Shown here: positions 1 to 14,593 of the stretch, in pieces | How positions within the stretch are numbered: position 1 is the stretch's first letter | Layout of the letters: each line of letters starts with the position of its first letter | Notes under the pieces: generated by a model | The model's database searches: none | Told to the model about the DNA's origin: nothing | Seen by the model: the letters and a program-made list of their open reading frames with translations, nothing else | NCBI GenBank assembly: GCA_963978895.1 | Contig: OZ022238.1 | Location: 21,306,732-21,370,731 of the forward strand | DNA: 64,000 nt | Direction: 5' to 3' | Origin: Erpobdella octoculata | Taxonomy: Eukaryota; Annelida; Clitellata; Hirudinida; Erpobdellidae | Program-made: the position numbers and the translations under genes

Positions 1-2374
1 TGATGATATTGGACCAGATGTCTATCAGGGTGGAAGACATGGTAGGGCTGCCATAGCTCAGGTGGATGAAGAATTAGAGGTTGAAGAAGAATATGGTTAG
101 TATTTTTTTTTGTTGACTTTGATGCAGAACTTTTTAATGATACTGTGGCATAAAGGTGTAGGAATTGAATGAAATCTTTCTAATAAATTTTTTTTAATTT
201 TATTTTTAAATACTTTTATTTAATTTCACTTGTCGTTGGGCCACAAAACTGGCACTTTCAATTAGGTGGTCTGCTTTTGCTTTACATAACAAATCCAATC
301 AAATTCATGTTTATAATGTATTGCTTCAGAATAAGATTATTTCTTTTACCAATGAATTATAAAAATTTTCATCATCAACTTAAGGTATTAATATTTCATA
401 AGGAAACCATAAACACTTAGTTGTTCAGTTACTAGAAATTCGCTGCAATGCGTGTGCAGTTATTTTCATTATACCGATTAATAATGAATTATATCCATTT
501 TTCTGCCACCAATTAAAAGATAATAAATAATGCATTATTTCATAAATATGTAATTGCTCGGTTGTTCTTTTAAATGACAATTTTTTTGAATTTATGAAAA
601 GGTAGCTCGGTACGTATAACGCTTGATTTCTTAGGTGTTCTAACTTCTTCTGTTCTAATTTTCACAGAAACTATTATTTTGTAATGCACAAATAAAACAT
701 AAAATACATTAAGGTTTTATTAATTTTTTTATAATTATATTAATTTTTTTTAATTTTATTATAATTTTTTAGTTGTTAGTTGTATTAAAATAAAATCATT
801 TTTTATATGATGACCTGTTTTATCATTAGCTCTGCTCGATGTGTCAAGTATGGTTCAATTGCAATTAAGGCTATATGTTATTTTTAAACAATGATTTTTT
901 ATCTTGAAAATCAGGTGAAGAAGATGAAGATGATTTCATAGTGGACGATGAGGAACAAGAAGGACAGCCTGTTCCCGTGGGAAAGAAGAAAAAGAAAAGA
1001 ACATATGAGGATGTGTAAGAAGTTGTTTGTTGCTTGTGGGGGTTGTGTCTGTTTTTTGGAACTTTTTTGGAAACTTGTTTCTGTAAAGGCATCTTAATAA
1101 AACACTTTTGTTGGCTGGCTGACTGGTGAGGAAAATAAATTTGAAAATAGACAACGTAGAAAGTTCGGATTTTTTGCATTTGATTTGTGCAAATAACCGA
1201 TGACTATTTAAACAAATAACCGATGACTATTTAAACAAATAACCGATGACTATTTAAACAAATAACCGATGACTATTTAAACAAATAACCGATGACTATT
1301 TAAACAAATAACCGATGACTATTTAAACAAATAACCGATGACTATTTAAACAAATAACCGATGACTATTTAAACAAATAACCGATGAATATTTAAACAAA
1401 TAACGATGACTATTTAAACAAATAACCGATGACTATTTAAACAAATATCTGAGATGTATTTTTAGTTTAGCCTTTAGTCCAATATTAACAACAATGTACG
1501 GAAGTCCCAAGAAATGTTTATGAAAAATACCGTTGTTTTAAAAAGTAAAATTTAAATTGTAAAACTGACTAATCTATTTTTTGATATAAAATGAAGACTT
1601 TTGTAGTTTTTTAGCAAACTCTTGGGAGATGAATGTAGGAACTAATGTAATGTGGTTGTGTTGCAGAGCAATGCAGGATGCATATGAAGTGTTTGGAGGT
1701 GACTTTGACTTTGCTGATCTAGCTGAATATGAAGATGATGAAGATGACGATCTAGAGGTAACTGATTTGTTTTCTTATTTATTAGAAGAAAATTTTTTTT
1801 AAATTTTTATTATTTGACGGTAGAATGATGAATGTTAATGCATCTAGGACATATACTTACTTCTATATTGTTTTTATGGATGATGGCTAGAAATTATTTG
1901 TTTTGGAAATAACAAAAATAGGATGAACAAGAAGACCCTGAAGGTGATGCAAGACCTACAGCCAAATATTCTAAGAAAAAGCAAGCTACAGTTCAGCAGC
2001 TGTATGAGCCAGGTGAGCTTGAGCAAGCCTACTTGACTGATTACGACATCAACATCAGATCGACTGACATGCCTGAAAGATTCCAGCTTAGAAGTATTGC
2101 AGTCTGCCCGACTGTGGAAGGCGAACTGGAGGAAGAGGCTGAGTGGATCTACAAACAGGCTTTCAATCTGCCACCGATTTCAAGGTTGATTTTGTATTAT
2201 GTTTTTGGATGTTTCACTGTCCTTCATGTCATTTCATCTAATGATATAAACAATTTCATTTTCAGACAGGACCACTTTGACATGGAAGCCAATTACAACT
2301 CGAATAAAAAAGGCCCGTCTACTATTGGAAAGATTAGGGAGGCTCTCAATTTGATGAGAAACCAGAAATTTGAG
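1..2374 (+). CDS. SUPT6H: SPT6 exons 1-5: acidic N-terminal region
   Basis: Exons 1-3 encode Asp/Glu-rich sequence with the conserved patch DDFIVDDE and the segment [18 protein letters not shown], equivalent to the acidic disordered N-terminus that binds histones and Spn1/IWS1 in known SPT6 proteins. Exons 4-5 begin the folded core ([39 protein letters not shown]). Exon 1 starts before base 1 in frame (first full codon at base 2) and ends at 95 with a GTTAGT donor. No initiator Met is present in the window. Confidence 0.93.
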
Positions 2375-5300
2375 GTTATTTTGTGTAAAGAATAGTTAAA
2401 AGCTCACAGATCTAGATATACTGCCATCTTTTATACTCAAATTCTACTGTACTATATTTTCAAAATATAATTTTTGTTCCAAGGTTCCTTTTATAGCTTT
2501 CTATAGAAAAGAGCACATCGACCCTGAATTGAACATTACAGACTTATGGAAAATATTTCATTGGGATGAAAAAGTTAGTGCTGATTGGTTACTCTCAAAG
2601 TATATTTCAAAATAATGTATGTATGACAGCCTGAGGTTTGATAGTATAGAACTACTTTCGTCAAAATAACAAAAGAAAGGTTCAGAAGGATAGAATTTTG
2701 CTTTTAAACTTAACTTTATTGAAGGATCAGATTTATTAAAATATTCAGATACTCAATAATATAGTGTGAAATCTTGCTAATTATATAAATTGGTTAATAA
2801 TTGAACTAGCAATAAACATATGACGATGCTTTAAATTAATAAAATAAAATTTAATAAAAATAAAGTGGATGCAGTTGAAGAGACGGAAAGAAAATCTGGT
2901 TCGTCTGTTTGAGCAGATGCAGCAGTTCCAGTTTGATCAACACCATGATGACAAACCACTCGAGTCATCATTCAGACATTTGACGGAAGAAGACGTCGAG
3001 AGGTTTCATTTATAAGAAAATATTTTTTCAATTGAATTATTTCTGCGATTATTTTTTATTTGCTAAAATAAGTAAATCATTTTAGAATAAAGTTGGCTCA
3101 AACGATGGAACAGCTGAAGGATATACACGAGCACTTCAATTTGTACTATTCTGCTGATCTTGTCAAGATGAGGTCAGCTTCAAAGTTAGCGAGAAAGAAG
3201 AAATTGCAAGAAGAAGGTGGTGCTGATGATGCCGGTAATGATGAGGATGTGGTTGTTAGTAACATCAAACAATCTCACAAGAAATCAGGATATGACATTT
3301 GCATTGAAGCTGGCTTGAGTGAGTTGATGCTTGAGTTTTACTTTTTTTTCTGATTTTTAATATAACATTAACTGGTTTCTAATCTTCTATTGGTATCATA
3401 TTATAAAATTATTAGATTTATAGAGTTATATTTAGTTTTAGTTCAAAAATAATTATTAACATGTATTTGTATGAAAATGTTAAATATTGCCTTATAATTA
3501 TGAGATATAAATAATTTTTTCAGTTGACGTTGCTCAGAGATTCGGTCTGACAGCCGAGCAGTTTGGTGAAAATCTACGAGATAATTACCAAAGACATGAA
3601 GTTGGTCAGGATCCGATGGAACCTAAGGAATTAGCGGAAGAATTCATTAAAGGGTTGGAAAAATGTTTTTTTGATTTTTAAAAATTTTGTGTTGTCTGGT
3701 TTGTTTATGAGAAAAGAAATATGTGGATGTAAAATGGGCAGTAAGATATGATTGTACAATCATTATATTTGTCACAAAATTCTTGTGTCTATGGTTTTTC
3801 TTGCATTTTCGGCATGTTTTGAATTTAATGTTTGTTTAATCAGAAAGTTGTTACTCTAATTAAAATTAACAACAGTTAATAGATATAATGTACTAATTAT
3901 ATTACAATATAAAATATATAAACTTAAATTTATTTGTAGAAGGTTCAGTACAACTGATGAAGTACTTGTCGGGGCTCGTCACATAGCTTCGGTTCAGATC
4001 GCTCATGATCCACTTGTAAGGGCTTGTGTCAGACAGGTCTTCCATGAAAAGTGCAAGTTGAATGTGAGACCTACTCCAAAAGGGTTCAGTGTTGGTATTT
4101 TTATTCTTTTACTTCTCATAGTGACATCACTTGTGCAAGGTATTTGCTGCTGTGGCTTGATAACCTACCTGCACATTTATTTTGCTTTAAAACCTATTTG
4201 TGCATTAAATTCAGCTTAAATATGAAATTTTGTTGGTATTTGTTCACAGGAGATTGATGAAAGTCATCCCTGTTTTGCTTTCAAATACTTGAAAAGTAAA
4301 CCTGTTCGAGAGCTTGAAGGAGATCAGTTTCTAAAGATTCACCAGGTGGGTTGATGTTAGCGAATTGTATTTCGATGATTTTAAGTCAATTTTTTATTTG
4401 ACATTGTTTACTGTTTTGATCTGTTCAGGCAGAAAAAGATGGTTTACTAAAAGTCGATATGTTCATAGATGATGAAGATATGGGACCGAGGCATACCTAC
4501 CTAGAAGAAATCAAACAATTATATATAAGAGTTTGTCTTATTTTATCTGTATTTATTTTAGCTTTAAATTTCAGTTAGACCAAGCCATTGTTGTTTTTAA
4601 TATTGGATGCTGCTGAGTTCACACCAAAATGTAGAATAAGATCGATTGGGTGACCTCTTGCAATACACTTGTTAAATTTTTTTAATTATATGTTAATTTA
4701 GATACATGAAAGTTAATACTCTTGTATTAAGCAGTTAAAGTGAAAAAGATCTTGGTTCTTTGTATACATATTTCCCTGCAAGTGTTATCCCCATCATGAT
4801 CACCCCCATCCCTTCAAGGCTTTATCTACACCGATGCAGTCCTCAAACCCCATCCATCCCAGCACTGTTTTGTCCCTATTTTCAGTCAATCCCGTAATAG
4901 TCATTATCTTTCATTATGCCATTTCACCTTAATTACAAACAAGGATTGATATATGAAATTACATTAACACTGTAACAAGTCTAAATATTATTCATCATTT
5001 TATTGAAATTGACGAATGAATGAAAGAATATTAATGCTGTTTTGACTTAGTTGGGTTCTAAGATTATTAACATAATCTACCCTTGGAAGATGTGCTGGTT
5101 CAGCTAGCTGCAGGTACAATCAAAATATTTCTTGCCACTTGAGAAAATGTTGGCCATTTCCTAGCTTTCTTTGCTCAAAAATTTGCAATTTTTCTTGCAC
5201 ATGCACTTTTTTTATTGCCAAATAGTTAGCAATCTTATAAAATATTCACCGAAAATGTACAAATAGGACCGGCACATCATCTCAAATGAGTTTGAATTAT

Positions 5301-6762
5301 TTCCAAACAAAACCTTTTCTTCCTATTATTAACTTTGTGACAATTTCAGTTTTTCCGTGTTTTAAAAAATTAACGACTTTGGAGATGTAAAAAATGAAAA
5401 CGACTAAACGACTCCTCAAATAGAATTCTAGTGATACAACAACAATGCATTTCAAAGAATAAGAAATATTAACAAAGAACATGCAGTACTTGATAACCTT
5501 TTTCATTATATGACATTAAAAGAAAAATACTTTATTCTTGTGGTACATCAGTAAAAACCCATCCCACCCTGCAACTTCATCCCCATTACTACATTGTTCC
5601 GCTGTCCCCACTACTGTGCACGCACCTCTAATACATGGCTTTTGTTATTTATTGTATGTCATTTATTTATTTTATTTTATTTATTTGTAAAGCACCAGAT
5701 AGCAAAACGTGAATGCATGTTTTTTTTTACTTTTTAAGGATGAGTTCAGTAACCTGGTTCAAGAATGGAACAAGCATAGAATCTTAGCAGTTGAGAAGGC
5801 ATTCCATGGACTTTTATATCCATCTATGATTAGAGAGATACGAAACAAGCTGTTGGATGAAGCAAAAGAGTTTGTAATCAGAGCATGTTGTCGTAAGCTT
5901 TACAGCTGGCTGAAAGTCGCTCCGTATCAAGTTGATCAAGCGCTCGATGAGGAAGATGAAGAGTTTGATTCGTCTCATGGTCTTAGGATAATGGGATTGG
6001 CATATTCTGATGCAGAGTTGGTTTTCATTGGTGTTATTAGTGTAATGGTATTCATTCAATTTTTAAGAAATTTCATTAATGCCTAATGCAAAGTAACTAA
6101 TATGTTCATGTAAATAGATATAAATGTTTAATTTGAGTTATTTTTATTGAAATTTTCTTGTTTTTCTATTTCAAGCGATGAAGCATCGTTTTGTGCCATG
6201 ATAGATGGAGATGGAGAGGTGACTGATTTTTTGCGCATGCAACATTTGTCCAAGAGGAAAAATAGTTGGAGGAAAGATGACAGGGAAATGAAGGTCAGGA
6301 AGTATTATATATTTTTGATAAGAATCAGATTGTTCCAATTTCATAATTTAAGTATTTGTTATCGTTGAATAAAAATACAGTTTATCATTTGTAAATGTAT
6401 CAAAAGAAAGTTTCAGAGAAGCTTATTAGCATAGTAACAACAACTGAAGTTGAATTTTTCTAAGCTTTTGAAACAATTCTGTAATTATGCCAAATTTTAA
6501 CAATTTATGAAGGAAATAAATACATGACTAGGAAGATAAGACCAGCAACATATGACATTTCCATAATGATATCATTTGCTATATATTTACTAGCAAAGCT
6601 ATCCCAAGCTGTGTATTTTTTATGTTTTTTCTCATTTTAGATGTTAAGACGTGAAATAATTTTTTTAATGGCTTGAAACTTTCTTCTCAATAAAGACATC
6701 TCCATGAAAAATGGTTCCTGCTGTTTAGATGTGATAAGCAAACAAATAAAAACACACACACA

Positions 6763-6834
<72 letters not shown>

Positions 6835-7487
6835 TAATATATTGCGAGATACAAGAGTAGCAACATAGTAACAACAATATATATATATATATGGTTTTGC
6901 CAAACGACTACTCGTTTGTTTATAATGTGTCAATTATTGTTTTTAAATTCCAGGAGAGTGACCTGAACCGCTTAAAAGAGCTGATTATTTCTAAGAAGCC
7001 CCACGTCATCGCAGTTGGTGCCGAATCACGAAAAGTTCTCATGTTGATAGAAGATTTGCAAACCATGGTGTCAGGTCTTGAACAAGATCAGCAGATAGCT
7101 CCAGTAAGCATTGAACTGGTCGACAATGAACTGTCAAGAGTTTATGCAGCTTCAAAGAAAGCCGAGGTGAGAATATTTGTATTATTTTTATATATGTGCA
7201 ATAGGGTGGTCCTTAAAAATGAACAAGTTGAAATGTTGTGTTCAACTTGTTACAATGTTTCATCAGTATGTTTCAGTTAATGATTTTGTTTGTACTAAGC
7301 TAATATAAGAATTATAAAACTAACTTGGGAGACCTGTAAACATCAATAAAATGTAAACATATTTTTACACAAGCATTCTATCTTTTATAAACGAACAATC
7401 TTATGGGCTGGGAGCACAACATTTCAACTTTTTCGTTTTTAAGGACCACCCTAATGTGCAATATATCAAATAATCGTCAAATGTTAA

Positions 7488-7532
<45 letters not shown>

Positions 7533-10500
7533 ATTTGTGTGAAAAATATATTTCTTTGAGAATGTTTCACTTTACTGTGAACGAAATTCAACAATTTATT
7601 CTTTTAAACAGCATGACTTAAAGGAGTATCCAATGATGTTGAGACAAGCTGTTTCCATTGCCAGAAGGCTTCAGGATCCGCTGATCGAGTTTTCACAGTT
7701 GTGCAATCCTAATGAAGATATACTTTCTTTGAAGTTTCATCCATTACAGGTTTAAATATTTAAAAGTTGTCTTTTTGTATCTTCTATATATTTTATATTT
7801 TAATTATGTATTATACCTCATTAATTATGTATCGTACCACATTGTCTTATTAGTTATGTATCGTGCCACATTGTTTCATTAATTATGTATCGTGTTTCAT
7901 TGTCATATTAATTATATAAACTCTGTTTATTTTTCGTTATTTTTTGTTGTATTTGTTTGCGTGTTCAGTTTGTGTTTATATTGTTCGGCGAGGGGCTTGC
8001 CCGTGCCTGGTTTATAATAATAATGTATCATACCTCATCATCTCATTAATTATGTATCATAATTAGGTATCATACCTCTTCATCTCATTAATTATCGTTT
8101 CATGAATCTATTGATGATTTACAGGAATTTGTGAGCAAAGATGTTCTTCTCAACAACCTTACTCTTGAATTTGTGAATAGAGTAAATGAAGTTGGTGTCG
8201 ACGTCAGTCGATGCATTGCCCATCCTCATACTGCTGGTCTGATTCAATTCGTTTGTGGCCTTGGACCAAGAAAGGGCTATTACTTGTTGAAGGTTTGTAG
8301 AGACATTGGTAATAATTCGGTATATTTATTTCTACTAGTTCTTCTAAATTTCTCTGTAGTTTTACAAAATACAAATGACTAACAAAGTATTTATTGAGGT
8401 TTACACTGAACATTTTGTATAACATTCGCTAATCAATCATAATCTTTTTAAGTTTCTTGTTTCTTAACATAGTTAGATTTTTCATCACAGACTCTCAAGC
8501 AAAGCAATAGTCGACTGGAAAATAGAACTCAATTAGTCACTCATACTCAAGTCGAGATGGGTCCGAAGGTGTTTTTCAACTGTGCAGGATTTGTCAAAAT
8601 TGATACGTCTGCGGTTGTCGATGGGTTAGCTGTTTGTTTAATTATCTGAGTATTAATGATTCGTTTTATTGTTAATTTGTACTTTTTATTCATACTGGGA
8701 TGAGTATAAAATGAAATATTAAACAAAAGTAATGAAATGTTAATATTAGGGCTGTGCCGGTATGATATTTTTTGCGGGTACCGGTATTTCCGGGCCAAAT
8801 ACCGGTTCTACCCGGACCAGTACCGGTATAATGTCGAAAGCCTAAAAATGGCTAGAAATAGTGTTTGAAAGTGCGTTAGTGTTATCATCCGCGGTCGGTA
8901 GGTCGGCCAGCTTGAATAAACTAAACTAAAATTAGTCATGGTTCAGTTAACAAAGCAGACCGGTGCTAGACCGTTAGTGCTATGCTATTGTTAAAAACCG
9001 TTGTCCGTAATTAAAGTGTAGCAAACAATGGGTATACAGGTAAATTGCACTGCCCATCCTGCTGCTGTAGGTCTTTCACTATTTTGTATTTTATGCGTGA
9101 TGTGCTGCGTGCCGATTGTTCAATACCAGTTCCGGCGAACAGGTATTTCATTTCAGTTTGACAATTTTTAATGTGGCGTAAATCAGCAGACTTCTAGGCC
9201 ACATACAGGTGTCTTGAGTGCCTTTCTGAACTGTTCGGTTGTAGATGCGGTTGTGACCTTTGGTGGAAGACGATTGTTGGGCCGGCAACTGCAAAACTTC
9301 TGTGCCTCACCAGCAGTCTTTAGACGGGCTGCAGGGATGAGGAGTGAAGACGAGGATGACGACCTGAGTCTTCGTCGAGGCAGAACGTCACACACGCGTG
9401 TGACGTCCGAGCGCAAATATGGAGAAGCCGACTCGTGGTATTTGCCGGTATTGCCGAAAACCAGCCGGTATATCGGCATACCAGTATACCGGCACAGCCC
9501 TAGTTAATATTATATTAGATTTATAAGCACATCTGGAATACATTTCTTTTCTTGATTCTCAACTAGGAGATAGTTTAAAACACAAGTAATATGCTAACAG
9601 ATACGTATAAATGATGCAACTAAATTATTTTTTTGGTCAAGTGGTTACGGTGATCATTTCATAATTGTGGATTCTGCTTTTCTTTTGTGTACCTGTTTGC
9701 ATGTGCAGTGATTTTATGTAGATGTGAACTCTCGGAATGTGTTCTGAGATCGACTGCATGATTCATCTAACCGTTAGATTCTAACGGCTTCCAAGTCACG
9801 CCAGTGTCGTAAATCTAATCTGCAAACTGTTCAATTGGCTGACTTTGACTGAAAGTCGCATACATCTTTAATGTAATCAATTTATGCTGACACTTAAGTG
9901 TCTGACAAGACACAGCATAAGATCAGCACCCAGGGGTTTTCTCCAGACATCGCCGTCCCATCATACATTGCTTGGGAGAGGTTCTTATGAATCACTTGAA
10001 TCCCAATTGGTTTCATTATCATTATTCCAATTGTTTCACATTTGGGATTAAAGGAGCTTCAATCAGCATCAAATGGACAATCTTTTGTGTTGTTCTCTAA
10101 GACAAACAGTTGCAGAACGTTGCCTATCAGTTTTAGGTCCTTCGGCATATAATAATGTCCCTAGTCTCAATGTTCTTCACCTCTATTAGGTTGTATGTGA
10201 TATGGACAGGTTGGCATTAGAACTTATTTATATATTTTGTATTACATTATAATTATTTAATTATCAATTTATGACAAAAAACATCAGGTTTGAGAATTTG
10301 CGTTGAACGTTGACATCATGCAGAGATGATTTTGTCGATTGAAATCGACATTTAAATTTTCTAGATACTTTTAAAAATAATGTTATTGACTTTTAAATTG
10401 AAACATTTGAAACTAAAAATTTGTTAATTGCTATTAACCCGATGAGACGTGTTTTCTCACTTAGTATGGGGGTAGGCAAGCCTACTTACAGTACAGCACA

Positions 10501-13500
10501 CCTCACCTCAAATCTCGGCTTGGTAAAGTTAGCCGGTCGATTTATTAATTATTATAAAATATCATATGATTATATATTATGGAACAAAATGTTTATCAAT
10601 AAAAACAGGATCCAGCAGACTAATACTGTTTTCATTCCTCTGAATAGCCCAATACTATCTGCCATATATGTATAACTTAAAAATAAAAAAATTAAAATAA
10701 AACTTTTAAAAAAATCTTAAAGAAGATTTTTTTTAAATTGAAAAAATCTTCCTTGTGTAAAAATATCTTCCTTGGAAAGATTTTTTTAGTTTTTCAATTA
10801 TCTAATTATCTATTTCCACCACAGCACTGACACATATGTTGAGGTTCTGGATGGTTCAAGAATTCACCCGGAAACATATGAGTGGGCACGCAAGATGGCT
10901 GTTGATGCACTGGAGTACGATGATGCCACTGCTGATGCAAACCCGAATGGAGCTTTAGAAGAAATCCTTGAAAGTCCCGATCGTCTGAAAGATCTTGATC
11001 TCGATGCTTTTGCAGTGGAGTTGGAGAGACAAGTATGTTAAATGACCAGATATTCAATTCAGTACAGTTTTTTACTTTAGTGTTCTCTATTTATTCGTAT
11101 GATTTATTCTTAGGCATTCAGCATGGACTTTACACAAATTCTTTATTTAGAACTGCCATTTTTTAAAATTAGCTGTTTTCAACTCTACAAAAATTTTCCG
11201 CTTAGGGTTATGGAGACAAACATATTACGTTGTATGACATCAGGGCTGAACTGAATCATCGGTATAAAGACTTGAGGACTCCATACAGAAGTCCAACTGT
11301 TGAGGAAAAGTTCAACTTACTTACTAAAGAAACTCCACATACTTTTTTTCCTGGTTTGTCTATATGTGTATTCTTTTAGAATATTTTTTAACGAAACCGA
11401 AAAAAGGGTCATAATTAATTCTACAAATTGTTTATAGGAAGTAGAATTCACTTTATATTAGCTGCTGAGAATATTAATTATTCTGAATTAAAACTTATTT
11501 GTCTGGTATGTCACATGTCATGTTTACAATTTTCCAGGAAAATTGGTCTGCTGTAAAGTCATCGGCATTGCTCACAGGAAACCTCGGGCTGACCAGCTGG
11601 ACACTGCAAATCCAGTCAGAAACGAAGACAGTGGATTGTGGCAGTGTCCTTTCTGCCAAAAAAATGATTTTCCTGAACTGAGCGATGTAAAGACATTTTA
11701 ATTTGTTGATGTTTTTAATCTTTATATGGTTTTATTAGCTTTTACTTGTCCGGATGTCCATGGTATGTCCGTGGACATTGTGAAGCTCGGAAGATCATTA
11801 TTAAAAATTACCCACTTCAAACAAATTTCTAGTTTAATTGAGCAAGACAATGGCTTTGCTACGACCATGGGAAAAGATTGCACTGCACGATATTTGTATG
11901 CATTTTAACTTCAATTTATGTAAATGTTTTATAACTTCAGGTTTGGAATCACTTTGATGCGGGTGGATGTCCAGGACAGGCTGTTGGAGTGAGGACGATA
12001 CTGGACAATGGTGTTAGTGGTTTCATCCCCCTTAAGTTGCTCAGTGATAGCCATGTTGCTCATCCAGAAGATAGGGTTAAGGTAGGTTCGTCTGAGATTA
12101 TTTTGATCTTGGTACTGAATTGTTCACTAGAGATAGAAGGATAGAAGTGATCAGAAGATCCAGTCTACCAACTAGACTTAAATTGTCATTTTGTCTTCTT
12201 TTACTATTGAAGACTTCTAAAGTGTCTTTAATTTTTTTTTCAGAACAACATGTTTGTAAACTGTAGAATAACAAAGATCGACATTGAAAGATTCCAAGTT
12301 GAATTGACGAGTAAATCATCCGATCTGGCTGATAATGCAATGAAGTGGAGGTACTTAATATCTTTATATTAAGATATCAATGTTTTTTTTATTGCACTGA
12401 TTAAATAAATAACCATTTTTATATTGATTGGTTCAATGTCAGTTCTAGATAATAATAATATAATAATAATAGCAATATATTGAAGACAGACCCACTTTGC
12501 AAAAATTGAAAGGATTAACAATTTGATGTCGTCATATCCTAAATTCTGTTCTTGAATATGAGTCCGTAAAAAGCTTGGAGTTGCTCGTGGCTAATTATTC
12601 AATTCACCAATGCACAAACCTTGGACATGATAAGTTATGAAAAGAAGCTGTCCATGTTCTTATTCTTCTGTATGTGTGGTATGCAACTAAAATGGTTGTG
12701 CTTACTACACTGTTCTTAAAACTAGTTAGCCGAATAATTTCATGAAAGTTGAAATTCTATAACATGATGATCACTTTTCATTGCACAAAATTCATTCACT
12801 AACTTTATAAAAAAAAAATCATTTTTCAAAAAATCTGATATTTGTGCATCTGGACATTTGACAGTTAACATTGGGATTTTAAATGCCTAAATAATTAATT
12901 TGAGCTAAAACTACCAACTTCAGTTAATTAAAATTCAACAGTGAACCGGTTTGTGTTAAATAATCATATGGATTAATTTATAGTTTGGTCATCCATACAT
13001 TACCTTGTTTCTATTTTCTCAGACCACCACTGGATTCTTATTACGATGTAATTGCTGAAGAAGAAGACAAGAAAAAAGCTTTTGAGAAGAAGAACTCAAA
13101 ATCTAAACAGTGTAAGTTTTTATGACAACTTATTTCTTGAGAGTTTAGTTGTTTAATTCTTTATATTAACTTCGCCTTTCTGTCTGTCTGAGTGAACACA
13201 AACCCATTTCCCGTCATCCAATCACTATAAAACTTGGTCCATACAATGTGAGGACCAAACATTAATTTTGAGATGGTCACGTTCAAAAAAATATTTTAAT
13301 CCTTTATTTGAACACTCAGCTTAAAAAATCTCTGCGTCATTGTTTATTTCATCGATCTGAAGTTTTTTTTACGTTGAATCAATAATTCATATATATTAGG
13401 ATTTCATATATATTCAAGTTATTAATTAACATATTTTCTTTTCATGATTGCAGATATCAATTTTACACTAAAAATATTCTTTTTATTTATATAGTATTTA

Positions 13501-14562
13501 GAATACTGTATTCCATGTTTTATAAAGGATTAAAAAAAGGAAGTTTTTTATGGTTCACTTGTTTTTATTGACTATGATTGCATTTTCATTTTTCAGCTTA
13601 CGTAAAAAGAGTGATCGTACACCCATCTTTTCAGAACATTGATTATAAGACATGCGAGAAAGTCATGGAATCTCTCGAGCAAGGAGAGGTTGTCATAAGA
13701 CCAAGCAGCAAGGTGGTTACTATATTTTTCTGTTGGTATTTATTGCTGTATTGTCATCTCATTGTAGTAGTTGTTGTAGAAGTAGTTGCTGTTGTAGTAG
13801 TAGTAGTAGCTTTGGTGATGTAGCTGTTTTGGAGCAATGAAGTTTGTTATAAAATATCAATGGCGAGCTTTCTCATTGAATCAGTCCTAGTGAGCATAAT
13901 TTTGTAGAAATCTATTTGATGGTTTTCATATTAGTTTCCAGCATTAACTGTTTAATTGGCTTTATATAGGGTACAGATCATTTGACGCTCACATGGAAAG
14001 TAGGCGAGGGAGTGTTACAACACGTTGACATTAGAGAAGAAAACAAAGCCAATGTTTTCAGTCTGGGAAAGAGTCTTTATATTGGATCAGAGGTCGTTCA
14101 TACTCTTATTTATAATTAAATAGTAGGGTTACCTGGCTTTGCTGGGGTTTATAGAAGTTTTTCTCTTTTGTCTCTCTCTATTTTTCTTTCTTTATCCCCT
14201 CTCTCTGTTGCACTTTTTTTGGAAAGGAGGTGGCTTTTGGCCTGCCCGCAAAAACCTATGCTACGCTGCTGGGTTTTTTGCCCATAAAACGTAAAAGAAA
14301 TAGATTTGTTTAAAATTGTTTAAACTCCTGTTTAAACTTGGTCATGCAAATTAAATTTGAATTTTGCTATACAGAAACATACTTCCATGAAGTTAACGAC
14401 AATCCAAGCATACATACATACATGTAAACATAGATACATATCCCCTAGAAGTCAAGAAATTAAAGTGCCGAAACATTTGCTCAAAGAGATGGCTTCCACC
14501 TGAAAAGCTCTACATACATACATATATACATACATACATACATACATACATACATACATACA

Positions 14563-14593
<31 letters not shown>

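Noticed and set aside
1190..1448. Regular 22-bp repeats that could suggest a CRISPR-like array
   Set aside because: Repeats are directly adjacent with no spacers, and lie in a eukaryotic intron. They are a minisatellite.
9183..9507. Overlapping ~97-codon ORFs on both strands
   Set aside because: Lie wholly inside a hAT MITE with exact ends and TSD; no recognisable similarity.
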